Positions 17,937 to 27,257 of a stretch of 64,000 nt of DNA are shown here, in pieces. Origin of the DNA: Halocatena pleomorpha (GTDB lineage Archaea > Halobacteriota > Halobacteria > Halobacteriales > Haloarculaceae); assembly GCF_003862495.1 (NCBI RefSeq), contig NZ_RRCH01000021.1:1-64000 (forward strand). The letters run 5' to 3'. A model generated the notes under the pieces. The model was not told where the DNA came from and did not search any database. It was given only the letters and a program-made list of their open reading frames with translations. The first letter of the stretch is position 1, and every line of letters begins with the position of its first letter. The position numbers were made by a program, and so were the translations under genes.

Positions 17937-20578
17937 TACACCGTTCTGAACGTATCGGCTTGGGGTTCGTACACGTCACCTTGACGCCGTAGCTTTTCGA
18001 GTTCGTACTCGGCCTTCTCTCGGTCCATTCCGACCGACTCAACACGGTCGAGCACTTCCTCGCGTGGCGCACCCACGTCGTGGTCCTCTTCGACTTCCGC
18101 GATGATGCCTTTGAGGTTGCGGATCCGATCGCGTTGACTTTTTGACGTACCAGTTTCGATCACGTCGGCGTCGAACTCACCGGTTTCGGGATCCATCCCG
18201 ATGTCTTCGAGCGACGCGGTCACGATGTCCAGAACGCGATCGACATCCTCGGAATCGACGGTGTCGGACAAACGGACGCGGGCACTCGCTTCGGCCAAGC
18301 GAACGAGCGCCTCGAGCTTCCGCGCCGTCACCGGGACTGGCGCGTCAGTGTCCGTGCCTTGTGAGCGAAGATCTACGTAGAACTCCTCGATAGCAGTTTT
18401 TGCCTCTTCAGTCATCATCGGGAAGCAGCTCCGTCTCGCGTATGCGATGTATTTCCGCAAGAGATCGGCGTCGATCGCCGGTTCGACATCTTCGGTGACC
18501 GTGTTGACCTCCTCTTGGGAGACATCCGACGCGCTGTTTTCAGCACGGTGGGTGTGTAACTCCCCTGCGTAGTTCGTGTTAATGATATGTTGTGCGAGTT
18601 TTTTGTCTTCTTCGGGATCCGGCTTGTCGGTCACGGTGAATATGATATCGAATCGTGAGACGAGGGCCGGTTCGAGATCGATCTGTCCGGCGATTGCCTC
18701 GAATTCGTCGAAACGGCCGTATTTCGGGTTCGCAGCCCCGAGCAGCGAACACCTGGATTTAAGCGTTGCGTTGATGCCGGCCTTGCTGACGCTGATCTCC
18801 TGCTGTTCGAGGGCCTCGTGCATTGCTGAGCGGTCCTCGGAGTTGTGGACGACCATCCCATTGGCAATGAAGTTGTGTGTCCCGGCGACGGTGAGATCGT
18901 ACACTGCCTCGTACTCGTGGTTCTCGACCACTCTGGTGGTCTCGACTCGACAGTAGGAGATATCTCGCTCCGGTTTCTGGATCGGTGCGGTGGCTGTGTG
19001 AGGGACGGTTCCGCCATCAGTGACCGCTCGGGAACCGTCGGGAACGGCCACCCAATCACCGGGTGTGAGCGATTGTGCAGACGTTTCAGCGCGCTCACCA
19101 TCTTGGAGAACGAAAAACGGATGATCCGGTGTCGCCGTGAGCTGTGCTCCGGATTCAAGCGTGATCTCCCATAGCCGATTCGGGGCGTCGTACTCGTGGA
19201 CCGCATCGACAGAGCGGCGAACAAGACGATCGTCGTCGGTTGCGGTCAGCACATCGATGTTCGTTCCGCGGATCGTTCTGCCGTTCCGATGGTTCTCAGT
19301 ATCACCGTGCAGCGACGCGTCGTCTGCGAGTTCACGGATGGGAATGATACCGTCGGCGGTGCGGACGAGAGTGTCTCCAGTCACACACCGCATCTTGTCC
19401 AGTTCGTCGACCGCCGCGACGCCTTGGTCTGCAAGCACGAGCGCCCCTGCTTCGAGCGACCACTGTTGTCCGTCACCGAAATCATCACGGACCGCTGCGG
19501 CCGTGATCCCTGCTGCAGAAGAACCCTTCCCAGATGTGTACACCGAACGTGGTGCAATATTTCTCACGTACTGCAACAGCTGGGATTTTCCCGTCCCCGG
19601 ATCACCGATCAACAGGATGTGCATGTCGCCCCGAATCCGCGATCCGTCCGGGAGGTGCTTCGTCACCCCGGAGAACAACTGCAGCATGATGGCGAGCTTT
19701 TCCTTTTCATAACCGTAGATCGAGGGCGCCATCGACGCGATCATCTGCTGGTAGATGTCCTCCTCGTCGGACAAGGAAATGATGCGTTTTTTGTCCTCTT
19801 CGGTGATCGTCATGTCCTCAAACCGGTCATCCTCGATATCGACGGTTACACCATCCATGTAGATGTCGAACATCGTGGATTTCTCGCCGTGGGATTCCTG
19901 CTGGTCGAGGTGTAACACTCCCGTTACGCGGACCGTATCACCGGCAGTGACATCACCGGTGATGTCGTCTTCGATGTTAATGTCGATGCTTTGTGGTCGT
20001 TCACCACCACGCAATCCTTCAGGACTCTCCTGTACCCGGAGTTTCTGGGCGTCGACGAATTCCGATTGGTCGAAGTTGATCCGGAATGGACCTTGTCGTT
20101 CACACCCCTGACACTCGTGAGGAGAGTGGAAATCGCCACCAGTTTGAGGAATACGCGTCAACGTTCCACACCGCTGACATTCAAACGCCGCGTCTTGGAT
20201 CTTCGGACGGACATTCGTCGCTTTCCGGATAATTCCACGGATACTCACTAGTTGTCCATGATGGTGCGAACGAATATCTCGGATTCCGGTCGTCTCCGGG
20301 AGATCGTACACGCGGACGTGAGCCTGTCCAAGGCTCACGTCGACCGGGAGATCGTAAAGACGCAACGCCTCTTCTGCGTACTCCTGAAACTGTTCGGGCT
20401 GTGTTCGAACGTCCTCAGCAAGGGACTGATCGAAGCGGTACAGGTCGTTCCACGAGATATACAGTGAGCGCTCATCGTTCGGGTATTTGCGCGCCAGCTC
20501 ACCGATCTCGTTGCGGTAGTACGTGCGGTAGAACTCCTCGAAGCGATCAATGATATCGGTGTTCTCCGCGTGAGCCAT
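17936..20578 (-). CDS. mcm: MCM replicative helicase with intein
   Basis: An 880-residue precursor, giving 698 residues after splicing. An N-terminal domain carries a zinc site (CQRCG and CQGCE). The AAA+ domain has Walker A GDPGTGKS, Walker B VAAVDELDKM and the arginine finger SRFDIIF, and a C-terminal winged helix follows. MCM unwinds DNA at the replication fork. The intein (residues 398-579) sits directly after Walker B, so the helicase cannot work until it is removed. I chose the ATG at 20578 since the longer frame adds 26 residues unlike MCM. The stop overlaps the start of the next gene. Confidence 0.95.
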   Translation of the reverse strand: MAHAENTDIIDRFEEFYRTYYRNEIGELARKYPNDERSLYISWNDLYRFDQSLAEDVRTQPEQFQEYAEEALRLYDLPVDVSLGQAHVRVYDLPETTGIRDIRSHHHGQLVSIRGIIRKATNVRPKIQDAAFECQRCGTLTRIPQTGGDFHSPHECQGCERQGPFRINFDQSEFVDAQKLRVQESPEGLRGGERPQSIDINIEDDITGDVTAGDTVRVTGVLHLDQQESHGEKSTMFDIYMDGVTVDIEDDRFEDMTITEEDKKRIISLSDEEDIYQQMIASMAPSIYGYEKEKLAIMLQLFSGVTKHLPDGSRIRGDMHILLIGDPGTGKSQLLQYVRNIAPRSVYTSGKGSSAAGITAAAVRDDFGDGQQWSLEAGALVLADQGVAAVDELDKMRCVTGDTLVRTADGIIPIRELADDASLHGDTENHRNGRTIRGTNIDVLTATDDDRLVRRSVDAVHEYDAPNRLWEITLESGAQLTATPDHPFFVLQDGERAETSAQSLTPGDWVAVPDGSRAVTDGGTVPHTATAPIQKPERDISYCRVETTRVVENHEYEAVYDLTVAGTHNFIANGMVVHNSEDRSAMHEALEQQEISVSKAGINATLKSRCSLLGAANPKYGRFDEFEAIAGQIDLEPALVSRFDIIFTVTDKPDPEEDKKLAQHIINTNYAGELHTHRAENSASDVSQEEVNTVTEDVEPAIDADLLRKYIAYARRSCFPMMTEEAKTAIEEFYVDLRSQGTDTDAPVPVTARKLEALVRLAEASARVRLSDTVDSEDVDRVLDIVTASLEDIGMDPETGEFDADVIETGTSKSQRDRIRNLKGIIAEVEEDHDVGAPREEVLDRVESVGMDREKAEYELEKLRRQGDVYEPQADTFRTV
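18842..19387 (-). other. Mini-intein within MCM
   Basis: A 182-residue insertion. It begins with Cys (CVTGDTLV, block A), contains the block-B-like ATPDHPFFV, and ends with the block F/G pattern VYDLTVAGTHNFIANGMVVHN followed by Ser+1. Removing it restores the normal MCM sequence KMR|SEDRSAMHEALEQ. It is too short for a LAGLIDADG homing endonuclease and none is seen, so it should splice but not spread by itself. Confidence 0.92.
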
Positions 20579-20666
20579 TGAGTCGTTGGTTATGCATCTC
20601 CGGATAAGTACCTTCGCACAGTTGAGTGAAACTGAATGTGAACGGATGAGTGTCATCTCACACCGG

Positions 20667-21560
20667 TCAGAGCGCCCTCATTATCGTGCTAAGCACGTCT
20701 CCATAGATGAGCGCGATCACCAACCCGAAACAGACGAAGGCGAGAAACGGGAGACCGGGGGTGACCCACACCGATTCGGCTTCCTCCGCACAGAGTCGGT
20801 CCAACCCATCACGCAGTTGCTCGGGTGTGGTTCCGTATGCGGTCCCCTCGATTTCGGACAGAAACGCCGCTGCTCCCCAGTGATCGCTGGCAGACGCGCT
20901 CGGACAGTTCGCAGGATCCCGGTCAGTGTCGGCTGCGGAGCGGAGGGCGGCGAGCGACGTGTCTCGCCACTGAAGATACAGCCGGAGCGCGTCGAGATCG
21001 AGTCCACCGGTGAGCGAACGACCGGTGTCGTCTTCGAGTAGCTGTCCGTACCGGGATGATACGCTGGTGATCTGGTACGGACGGCCCACGAACATCGCGG
21101 GTCGAATCCGGCCGTTGACACCGTTGCAGACGGCGAGAGCCACCGGAATCACGAGTCCCACGAGCACGGTGTTGGTAAGGATCGTCAGCGCGAAGACGCC
21201 GTGGGACGCCCGCTCGATCGGGAGAACACCCCACCGGAAATAGATGGTGGGATAGACGGGAAAAACGAGCGCGAGCGTACCAATCGCTTTGGCATCCGCG
21301 CCGCCGGCGATGTTCAACCGCCAGCAGAACCAGCCGATCGGAGCGACCGCACTAAGACTCACAACACACCGGAGCACGAACGCGACTCGAACGGAGGGAG
21401 CAACGACCACTGCGTTGAGAAAAATAACGATGAGACCAACAACCGCGAGTGGCGGCCATATCCAGTTCGGAATCCGACGAGTTCGGACATCGTGGTACCC
21501 CATCCAAGCGATACAGGGGACAACGAGCAGTTGGAACAGATCTGGCAGTGTCAAGAACAC
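20667..21560 (-). CDS. A24 family prepilin peptidase (PibD-like)
   Basis: A polytopic membrane protein of 297 residues. The two catalytic aspartates of the A24 family are visible in YHDVRTRRIPN (near residue 24) and in GGADAKAI, the latter a GxGD-like motif. Such enzymes remove class III signal peptides from archaellins and pilins at the inner face of the membrane. Several hydrophobic segments lie between these motifs, and a hydrophilic insertion of about 110 residues precedes the final membrane segment. No pilin genes are adjacent. Confidence 0.85.
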   Translation of the reverse strand: MFLTLPDLFQLLVVPCIAWMGYHDVRTRRIPNWIWPPLAVVGLIVIFLNAVVVAPSVRVAFVLRCVVSLSAVAPIGWFCWRLNIAGGADAKAIGTLALVFPVYPTIYFRWGVLPIERASHGVFALTILTNTVLVGLVIPVALAVCNGVNGRIRPAMFVGRPYQITSVSSRYGQLLEDDTGRSLTGGLDLDALRLYLQWRDTSLAALRSAADTDRDPANCPSASASDHWGAAAFLSEIEGTAYGTTPEQLRDGLDRLCAEEAESVWVTPGLPFLAFVCFGLVIALIYGDVLSTIMRAL

Positions 21561-21593
21561 ACTGGACGTGGTTCCGGTTTGGAATATAAGGAT

Positions 21594-21995
21594 TCACCCG
21601 GAAGTCAGAAACTGCTGTAGTTGGTGTCGCCGTCGGCTGACATCCCACTGTGGATCGACGCTTCCCTGTCGATCGAGTTTGTCGAGGAGCAACAACGGAT
21701 CAGCTCCTGCCCGCTCTACGCGTTCGATCAACTGTTCGATCTCCGAACGATTGAGCGCCAGTGACTCGAGGAGACCGAGCACGATCGCCATCGGGACCGC
21801 GGCCTCGCCCGTAGGAAACGCGTCGCTGATGCGACTGAAATCGGTGGCTTCAGGCGTTGCGTTCGACGTGGGTGGATACAGAGTGAGACACTGCGTGCAG
21901 ATAGCGAGCGTCTCCGTTGTGGTTGGAGCGTACTCCCGGAGATCGGCCGGGACGACGAACGAAACAAGGGGTGCGTCACAGTCGGGACAGGACAT
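21594..21995 (-). CDS. DUF6276-like zinc-binding protein
   Basis: A 133-residue protein starting MSCPDCDAPLVSFVVPADLREY, with a second CTQC pair near residue 33, so the N-terminal half should bind one zinc. The C-terminal half is helical. I believe it belongs to the haloarchaeal DUF6276 family, from memory and not searched. It lies just after atpD on the same strand. Its function is unknown. Confidence 0.68.
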   Translation of the reverse strand: MSCPDCDAPLVSFVVPADLREYAPTTTETLAICTQCLTLYPPTSNATPEATDFSRISDAFPTGEAAVPMAIVLGLLESLALNRSEIEQLIERVERAGADPLLLLDKLDRQGSVDPQWDVSRRRHQLQQFLTSG

Positions 21996-22063
21996 ACACG
22001 GCGTTGGACGACGACTTTGAAAAAGCGTTATACTTGCTGCAGACAGTTGGACACGAGAAGGTA

Positions 22064-22762
22064 TTAGGCAGTTGGGGACGCAGTCTCGCGCTCCTCTTTG
22101 GCGTCGGTGGACTGGTCGTCGGCTGCTTCTGCCTCTTCTGCTTCCTTTTTGTTTTTGATCTTCTTGAGCCGGAATATCTCCTCTCGCTCCTGCTCTTCGA
22201 GCTTTTGTTCGATGTACTCCTGACTTTCGTACAGGTCGGGAAGAAGCTTGAATTCGAGGGCGTTAACCCGGCGTTTGGTCGTCTCAATCTCTTCGAGCAT
22301 CTTTTTCATCGCGGTTTCGACTTCTGCGGCGAGGATGATCTGCTCGAGAAGATCCTCATACGCTCCGGCGGCTTCGTCGATCCGGGCACTGGTGCCGACG
22401 ACGCCGTAGCCGCGTTCGTCGAGCGATTTCTTGACTTTCGAGGACTCGATTTGAGGTACCACCACGCCCATGATGTTCTTCGATTGGGTCGTGATCTCGG
22501 GATACTCTTTCAACGCCGCCGCCGCACCACGCACCGCGATGTCGCCGTCCATCGCCCGTGCCATATTGATTTTCTGTTGGGCGTCGTCGTAGGCGGTGTT
22601 GAGATCCGAGCGCACGTCTTGGGCCTGGTCGAGAATGTCCATGAACTCCATGATGAGTCCATCCCGTTTCTGTTCGAGCGTGTCGTGACCGCGTTCGGAC
22701 AGCTCAATGCGGTCCTCGATCGCCATGAGATTCTTGCGGGTCGGCTTGACGTCCGTGGCCAT
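22064..22762 (-). CDS. atpD: A-type ATP synthase subunit D
   Basis: A 232-residue central-stalk subunit of the A1Ao ATP synthase. The N-terminal long helix [19 protein letters not shown] and the C-terminal pair of helices ([23 protein letters not shown]) are characteristic. The tail after residue 200 is acidic and low-complexity, as in other haloarchaea. The remaining atp genes are not in this window, so subunit D is separated from the main cluster or lies at its edge. Confidence 0.93.
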   Translation of the reverse strand: MATDVKPTRKNLMAIEDRIELSERGHDTLEQKRDGLIMEFMDILDQAQDVRSDLNTAYDDAQQKINMARAMDGDIAVRGAAAALKEYPEITTQSKNIMGVVVPQIESSKVKKSLDERGYGVVGTSARIDEAAGAYEDLLEQIILAAEVETAMKKMLEEIETTKRRVNALEFKLLPDLYESQEYIEQKLEEQEREEIFRLKKIKNKKEAEEAEAADDQSTDAKEERETASPTA

Positions 22763-22922
22763 GGTTGGATGTCTGGAGATTACTGATGGAGGCTCTTACG
22801 TGTTGTCGTTGTCTGTAGACGAAACCTACCAGACACGCGAAGCAGTGGCCACTGATCGGTGATCTGAACGATACACGTTCCTATATCGGTAGTGTCATAA
22901 TGCCAACGTCCATGTTGGAAAT

Positions 22923-23702
22923 ATGAACAGACGGCGCGTTCTGGTGGGACTCACAGCAGGGATCTCCTCTCTCGCCGGCTGTGGCACGTATTTTGATATC
23001 AACAGGAATGACACAACGACCACTACGCCCACGACAACGACGGTCTCCGAAACTGCGCGCACTACAGCCACTGACACTCCGGTTCCGACGGCGACAGCGA
23101 CACCTCCCTCGACTGCGGAGTTACCGACGGGCACGGTCACGGAGAGCGAGACGGCTCCCGACCTGTCGACTCGGAAGCCGTACACGAATGACCGCTATCT
23201 TTAAACAGCGAGAGAATCCCGCCGTTCACGGCGGGGAGGATGTCACGGGTACACCATCGAATACCCGATTGGATGGACGATCGACGCGACGGATCCGGCC
23301 GCTGTGACCATCGGATCAAACGTGGGTGCCTTGCTCGTAGAGGTGACAGAGGACATTCCATCGTCGCTCACGGTCGCGGACATCGTTCCGGTGTTCGTAG
23401 AGGGGTACAAAGATTCGATCGAAGAGGAAGGAGGATCTATCGAAGAACTCGATCGTCGAGACGAAATCCTTCCGAACGGGCACGACGCCACGGTGATCGA
23501 TCTGCGGATGGAACAGCACGCGACCGTGATCCGACAGAAAATGCTCCTCGCCGTCGCTAACGAGATGGCCTACGTCGCTGTCGTTATGGTCTCTGATTCA
23601 GTTTTCACGACAGATGTCGATGAAAATATTGAAAGGATCCTGTTGACGTTGCACATCACTGAATCAGCCGTCGGGACCGAATCCGCCGGTGTACCAGTGT
23701 AA
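22923..23702 (+). pseudogene. Disrupted Tat/Sec lipoprotein gene
   Basis: The first part (22923-23198) codes for a lipoprotein with lipobox LAGC and a Thr-rich linker ending NDRY. The second part (23247-23702) continues in the same frame with GYTIEYPIGWTID and a conserved-looking 150-residue domain. Between them lies a 48-bp insertion that adds a stop codon. Without it the fusion DRY-GYTIEYP is seamless. The original product was a surface lipoprotein of about 245 residues; a downstream GTG (23304) could still give a signal-less fragment. Confidence 0.82.
23199..23246 (+). mobile_element. Solo right end of an IS200/IS605-type element
   Basis: A 48-bp insertion carrying the hairpin CCCGCCGTTCACGGCGGG preceded by GAGAAT and followed by GAGGATGTCA. 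This matches, from memory, the 3' terminal structure of haloarchaeal IS200/IS605 and IS1341-type (TnpB) elements, the same region that gives the TnpB guide-RNA scaffold. No transposase or tnpB gene is present. It may be a PATE-like non-autonomous element or a deletion remnant. Confidence 0.75.
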
Positions 23703-23723
23703 CCGATCGGCTGTCGGTGCGCT

Positions 23724-24536
23724 TTATTCCTCCGATCGGGGGGGTCGGACGCCGTCGAAACTCCGAGAAGCAAGCTCCTCATCGGCAAGAAACGCCGCTG
23801 CTCGCTCGCGGAACTCCGCAGAATCCCAGACGCGTGCAGTGAGATCACGGGCCATCTCCTGTCCGAGCAGACCGAAGTTCGTCCATGGTTTCATGATCGC
23901 CTTGATGGTTCGGTACGCCTGTGGACTCGTATGGTCAACGATCGTTTCCGTAAGCTCGACGGCGCGGGGTTCGGCGTCGTCTTCAGGAACCACACGGTTG
24001 ATCAGTCCCATCGCACGGGCTTCTTCAGCTTCAATCATACGTCCGGTTAGCAGCAGATCCTTGGCGCGCTTTTCGCCCACGACGAGCGGGAGCAGTTGAA
24101 CGCCACCGCCCGCCGCCGTGGCACCGACGCCAGCTTCTGGTTGGGTGAACCGGGCGGTTTCCTCAGCAACAATCAGGTCACACGCGGATACGAGTTCGTT
24201 TCCGCCAGCAGCACAGATTCCCTGCACGCCAGCAACGACCGGTTTACCCGTGTCTCGGAGCAGATCCAGCGCTTCGAAATACGCCGTCATGAATCGTGTT
24301 CCCTCCTCGAACGATAGCTCTGTGAGATAGTTCAGATCTGCTCCCGCACAGAACATATCGCCCGTCGCGGTCACGACGATCCCGTCTACGTCGTCATCGC
24401 GGTCGGCTTCCGTGACGGCCACGGTGAATTCCTGTATCATCCGCATATCCAGTACGTTGTTCCGGTCAGGAGCGTCGAGTCGGATGATCGTGATTTGGTC
24501 GGTGGCGTGTTCCACGTCGAGCGTGTCGTACGTCAT
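23724..24536 (-). CDS. Enoyl-CoA hydratase/isomerase family protein
   Basis: A crotonase-fold protein of 270 residues. The oxyanion-hole segment FCAGADL is near residue 62, and the second signature (GVQGICAAGGNELVSACD) and the Glu in TQPEAGVG are present, so hydratase chemistry is plausible. Family members also include isomerases and dehydrogenases, so the exact reaction is open. I chose the ATG at 24536; the longer frame adds 17 residues from intergenic sequence. No neighbouring beta-oxidation genes are seen. Confidence 0.83.
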   Translation of the reverse strand: MTYDTLDVEHATDQITIIRLDAPDRNNVLDMRMIQEFTVAVTEADRDDDVDGIVVTATGDMFCAGADLNYLTELSFEEGTRFMTAYFEALDLLRDTGKPVVAGVQGICAAGGNELVSACDLIVAEETARFTQPEAGVGATAAGGGVQLLPLVVGEKRAKDLLLTGRMIEAEEARAMGLINRVVPEDDAEPRAVELTETIVDHTSPQAYRTIKAIMKPWTNFGLLGQEMARDLTARVWDSAEFRERAAAFLADEELASRSFDGVRPPRSEE

Positions 24537-24702
24537 GGTCCGATCTCTCGTCGAATACTCATAATTCCGATGGCCCTCCACGAACATCGAACCACCGACG
24601 GTCGACCAACAAAACCGATCCGTGCTCGGTTTTGTCCGACGGACACAGTAACCACGAGCGTCGCGTGGGCGTCATCGCGGGACGCCCACGCAGACGGTGC
24701 CC

Positions 24703-26148
24703 TCAGCCCTCTTCGGAAACCGTCACCGTGATCGCCTCGGGCATGTACGCATTGACACCGTACCCTTTCCGATTCCACGGGTATTTGTCGTCTTCTATCC
24801 GTCTCAGCCCGTCTTCGAGGTCCGAGACGGTCGCTGGCTGCGTCCGTCCCTCATCGTCAGTCGCCCGCGAGACGAGCGTGTATTCACCTGGCGTCGCCGC
24901 CCACTCAAACCGGAACAGTCGCCACGCGGTCGGGCCGTGTTCGGGACCGGTGAATTCGGCGTCGGTGAACTCCGTCCCGCCGTCGGTTGAGATTTCTATC
25001 CCTTGTAGCTCGTTTTCGCCGGCCCACGCCACGCCACGCACCGTAACAGTGCCATTCTCGGGCGAGACGGTTGTTCCCTCCACCGGTGACGTGATGAGGG
25101 ATTTCACCAGCATCTCATACATGTACGGCTGTTTGATCTCCGCATCAGCCATCTGTGCCTCGGTGTCGAACGTATCGATAGTCGTGTGCTGGCGCGACTT
25201 ATTGTCCTGTTCGGGGAGGATCCGGTAGGAGGACTGTTGCCAGTGAGTGTATCGCTCCGGTTCGTCCATGGTGTCGTCATCGTCGTGGAGCATCGTCTTC
25301 ATGACACGCATCCGATCGACCCATTTGACGCTATTGCAGCCATACCACCCCGGAGCGACAAGCCGAACCGGAAAGCCGTGTTCGGCGGTGAGCGGCTCGC
25401 CGTCGCGCTCGTAAGCAAGGATACAGTCCTTTTTGATCTTCGACATCGGGATCGAACGCGCAAACACCTTTTCGCCCTCCGGTGCGTCAGCCCCCATCAC
25501 GGCCAGATACAGATCGTCGTCTGTCTGTGCGCCGTGCTGTTCGAGCACTTCCCCGACCGGCGTCCCCGCATAAATCGCGGTGCCCATCGCACCAAACGTC
25601 CACTGCGTTCCAGCGACGTTCGGATCGAGATAGCTCCGCCCGTTGCCCGCACACTGCATCGTATGCGCCACCTCGACGGTCGAAAACTCCGATTTGAGCG
25701 CGTCCATCGAGAGCTCCGTCGGTTCCTCGATCAACCCCGCTATCGAGATGGTGTGGTCCGCTTCGGTGAGTTTCGGGGAATCGTAATGGCTCCGGATGTA
25801 CGTCGCGTCGACGCTCGTCGTGAACTCCGTGTACTGATCCCGACGCTTGGTCTCGGCGTTCGGCGGCTGGTTCGAGAAGATCCGCAACGCCGGATATTTC
25901 TCCTGCAGTTCGGCTGTGCTATACGTGTGATACCCAGGCCGTTCTTCGACATCGGACTCCGTTCGTGTCGGGGTCGGTGTCTGCTCATCGCCGGTCAGCT
26001 GACTGCATCCCGCGAAAACACTCGCGCTGGCAGTCAATCCCACAGCAAGATACTGTCGTCGGTTTAGATATTGCTCGTACGGCGTTTCGCGTTCGTGTTC
26101 GATGTCCGTCGACTCCTCATTAGGTGTCGATCCGCGTGTGGGAGGCAT
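24703..26148 (-). CDS. Tat-exported sulfite-oxidase-like molybdoenzyme
   Basis: A 481-residue molybdopterin oxidoreductase. The N-terminus has NRRQYL followed by a hydrophobic stretch and the lipobox FAGC, consistent with a Tat lipoprotein. The catalytic domain carries the Mo-binding Cys in HTMQCAGNGR and the conserved GFPVRLVAPGWYG; a C-terminal immunoglobulin-like dimerisation domain follows. No heme domain is present, so electrons must leave through a partner, and the halocyanin gene just upstream is the obvious one. Substrate could be sulfite or another small oxyanion. Confidence 0.85.
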   Translation of the reverse strand: MPPTRGSTPNEESTDIEHERETPYEQYLNRRQYLAVGLTASASVFAGCSQLTGDEQTPTPTRTESDVEERPGYHTYSTAELQEKYPALRIFSNQPPNAETKRRDQYTEFTTSVDATYIRSHYDSPKLTEADHTISIAGLIEEPTELSMDALKSEFSTVEVAHTMQCAGNGRSYLDPNVAGTQWTFGAMGTAIYAGTPVGEVLEQHGAQTDDDLYLAVMGADAPEGEKVFARSIPMSKIKKDCILAYERDGEPLTAEHGFPVRLVAPGWYGCNSVKWVDRMRVMKTMLHDDDDTMDEPERYTHWQQSSYRILPEQDNKSRQHTTIDTFDTEAQMADAEIKQPYMYEMLVKSLITSPVEGTTVSPENGTVTVRGVAWAGENELQGIEISTDGGTEFTDAEFTGPEHGPTAWRLFRFEWAATPGEYTLVSRATDDEGRTQPATVSDLEDGLRRIEDDKYPWNRKGYGVNAYMPEAITVTVSEEG

Positions 26149-26203
26149 CGTCGTGGGACTCTGTTACTCACCGACGTATTTCTATCTTCATATCGGTTGA
26201 ATA

Positions 26204-26632
26204 TCATTCAGAAACAGTTACATTTCCGATCATTCCAACATTGATATGCGGGACACAGACGTACGTGTACGTTCCGGCGGTCTCGAACGTGTGACTGTAC
26301 GTTTCTCCTTTTGGAATGAGTTCGTACGTGTTATCCCCCTCAAAGCTCGCAAACGGTGTTGCGCCGTCGGGAATCATCACGTCCGAACCGTCTTTCGGCC
26401 GTGCACTCACGTTGTGGCCGGTGCTCTCGAACCGCCATGTGACCGTCTCTCCGACCGGGATCTCGATCGATTTGGGATCGAAGACGGGGTTCCCGTTCGG
26501 TCCGGCAATCACTTCGTTCGCCTCGGTCTCGGTCGGGGTCTTGTCTCCGCTCGACGTACCGAGACAACCCGCTCCGGTCGCTACTGTTCCAAGTGCACCC
26601 ATCCGTAGTAGAACGCTTCGCCGCGTTACCAT
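26204..26632 (-). CDS. Halocyanin-type blue copper lipoprotein
   Basis: A 142-residue plastocyanin-fold protein. A Tat-like signal (TRRSVLLRMGALG) ends in the lipobox GAGC. Copper ligands are visible: His in TGHNV, Cys and His in YVCVPH, and Met in VGMIG. It carries electrons at the outer face of the membrane. It lies 55 bases upstream of the molybdoenzyme gene on the same strand, so it may accept that enzyme's electrons. The start at 26632 is chosen because the Tat motif follows it directly. Confidence 0.86.
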   Translation of the reverse strand: MVTRRSVLLRMGALGTVATGAGCLGTSSGDKTPTETEANEVIAGPNGNPVFDPKSIEIPVGETVTWRFESTGHNVSARPKDGSDVMIPDGATPFASFEGDNTYELIPKGETYSHTFETAGTYTYVCVPHINVGMIGNVTVSE

Positions 26633-26883
26633 TACTGTTTCTTCGAACAGCATCGATACCAAAACTCCATATACCGGATATAATTTCCGGAACTCGTTAT
26701 TCCTAGTGTCCGAGCCGATCGAGGGACGGCTTGAGAGGGTAATCCCTCCACGTTCTACCGGAATATTTATCTATTAATAACCGTAATGAATGCGTCCCCG
26801 CCGCAGTCGGGACTGTCGCCACGTCGACCATGAGTGTAGACACCGTGACTACTGATGGCTCGATTACAACGTAGAAACAATCT

Positions 26884-27237
26884 ATGACGCACGACGAGAT
26901 AACCAGCAAGAATGAACCACTGAAGGTACGGCTTCGGATCACGCCACGAGAGGGGAGACCGATCGAATGTTCGATCCCCGCTGTTCGGTGGGCGATCGTA
27001 CAACGAGGCGGTTCCCGTCTCCTGTACTGTCCCAATTGCAACGAACTCGTCAAAGAAGCCAATTGTCGGCCCCCCTCAGAGATCGAACAGTATCCGAACC
27101 GGTCCTCCCTGTGTGCCCACTGTCACGACTGGATGATGATTGTGGATTTCATCCAACGCCTCGACGTTTCGCTGCCGCCTAGAAAGAACAGCCGAGAGAT
27201 GTGGACGCCGGTTCGTCATCGACCCTCTGCCCCCTGA
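26884..27237 (+). CDS. Small zinc-ribbon protein, unknown function
   Basis: A 117-residue protein with two Cys pairs (CPNC near residue 49, CAHC near residue 77) that can form one zinc site. The N-terminus is basic and rich in beta-strand-forming residues. The ATG at 26884 is the only reasonable start. It is flanked by a divergent halocyanin and a convergent VOC gene, so it stands alone. Nucleic-acid or protein binding is a guess. Confidence 0.55.
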   Translation: MTHDEITSKNEPLKVRLRITPREGRPIECSIPAVRWAIVQRGGSRLLYCPNCNELVKEANCRPPSEIEQYPNRSSLCAHCHDWMMIVDFIQRLDVSLPPRKNSREMWTPVRHRPSAP

Positions 27238-27257
27238 ACGTTGTTGGGCCGCCTCTA

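Noticed and set aside
26703-27062. 119-codon minus-strand ORF overlapping the zinc-ribbon gene
   Set aside because: The plus-strand gene explains the coding signal; the minus product is basic and has no motif.
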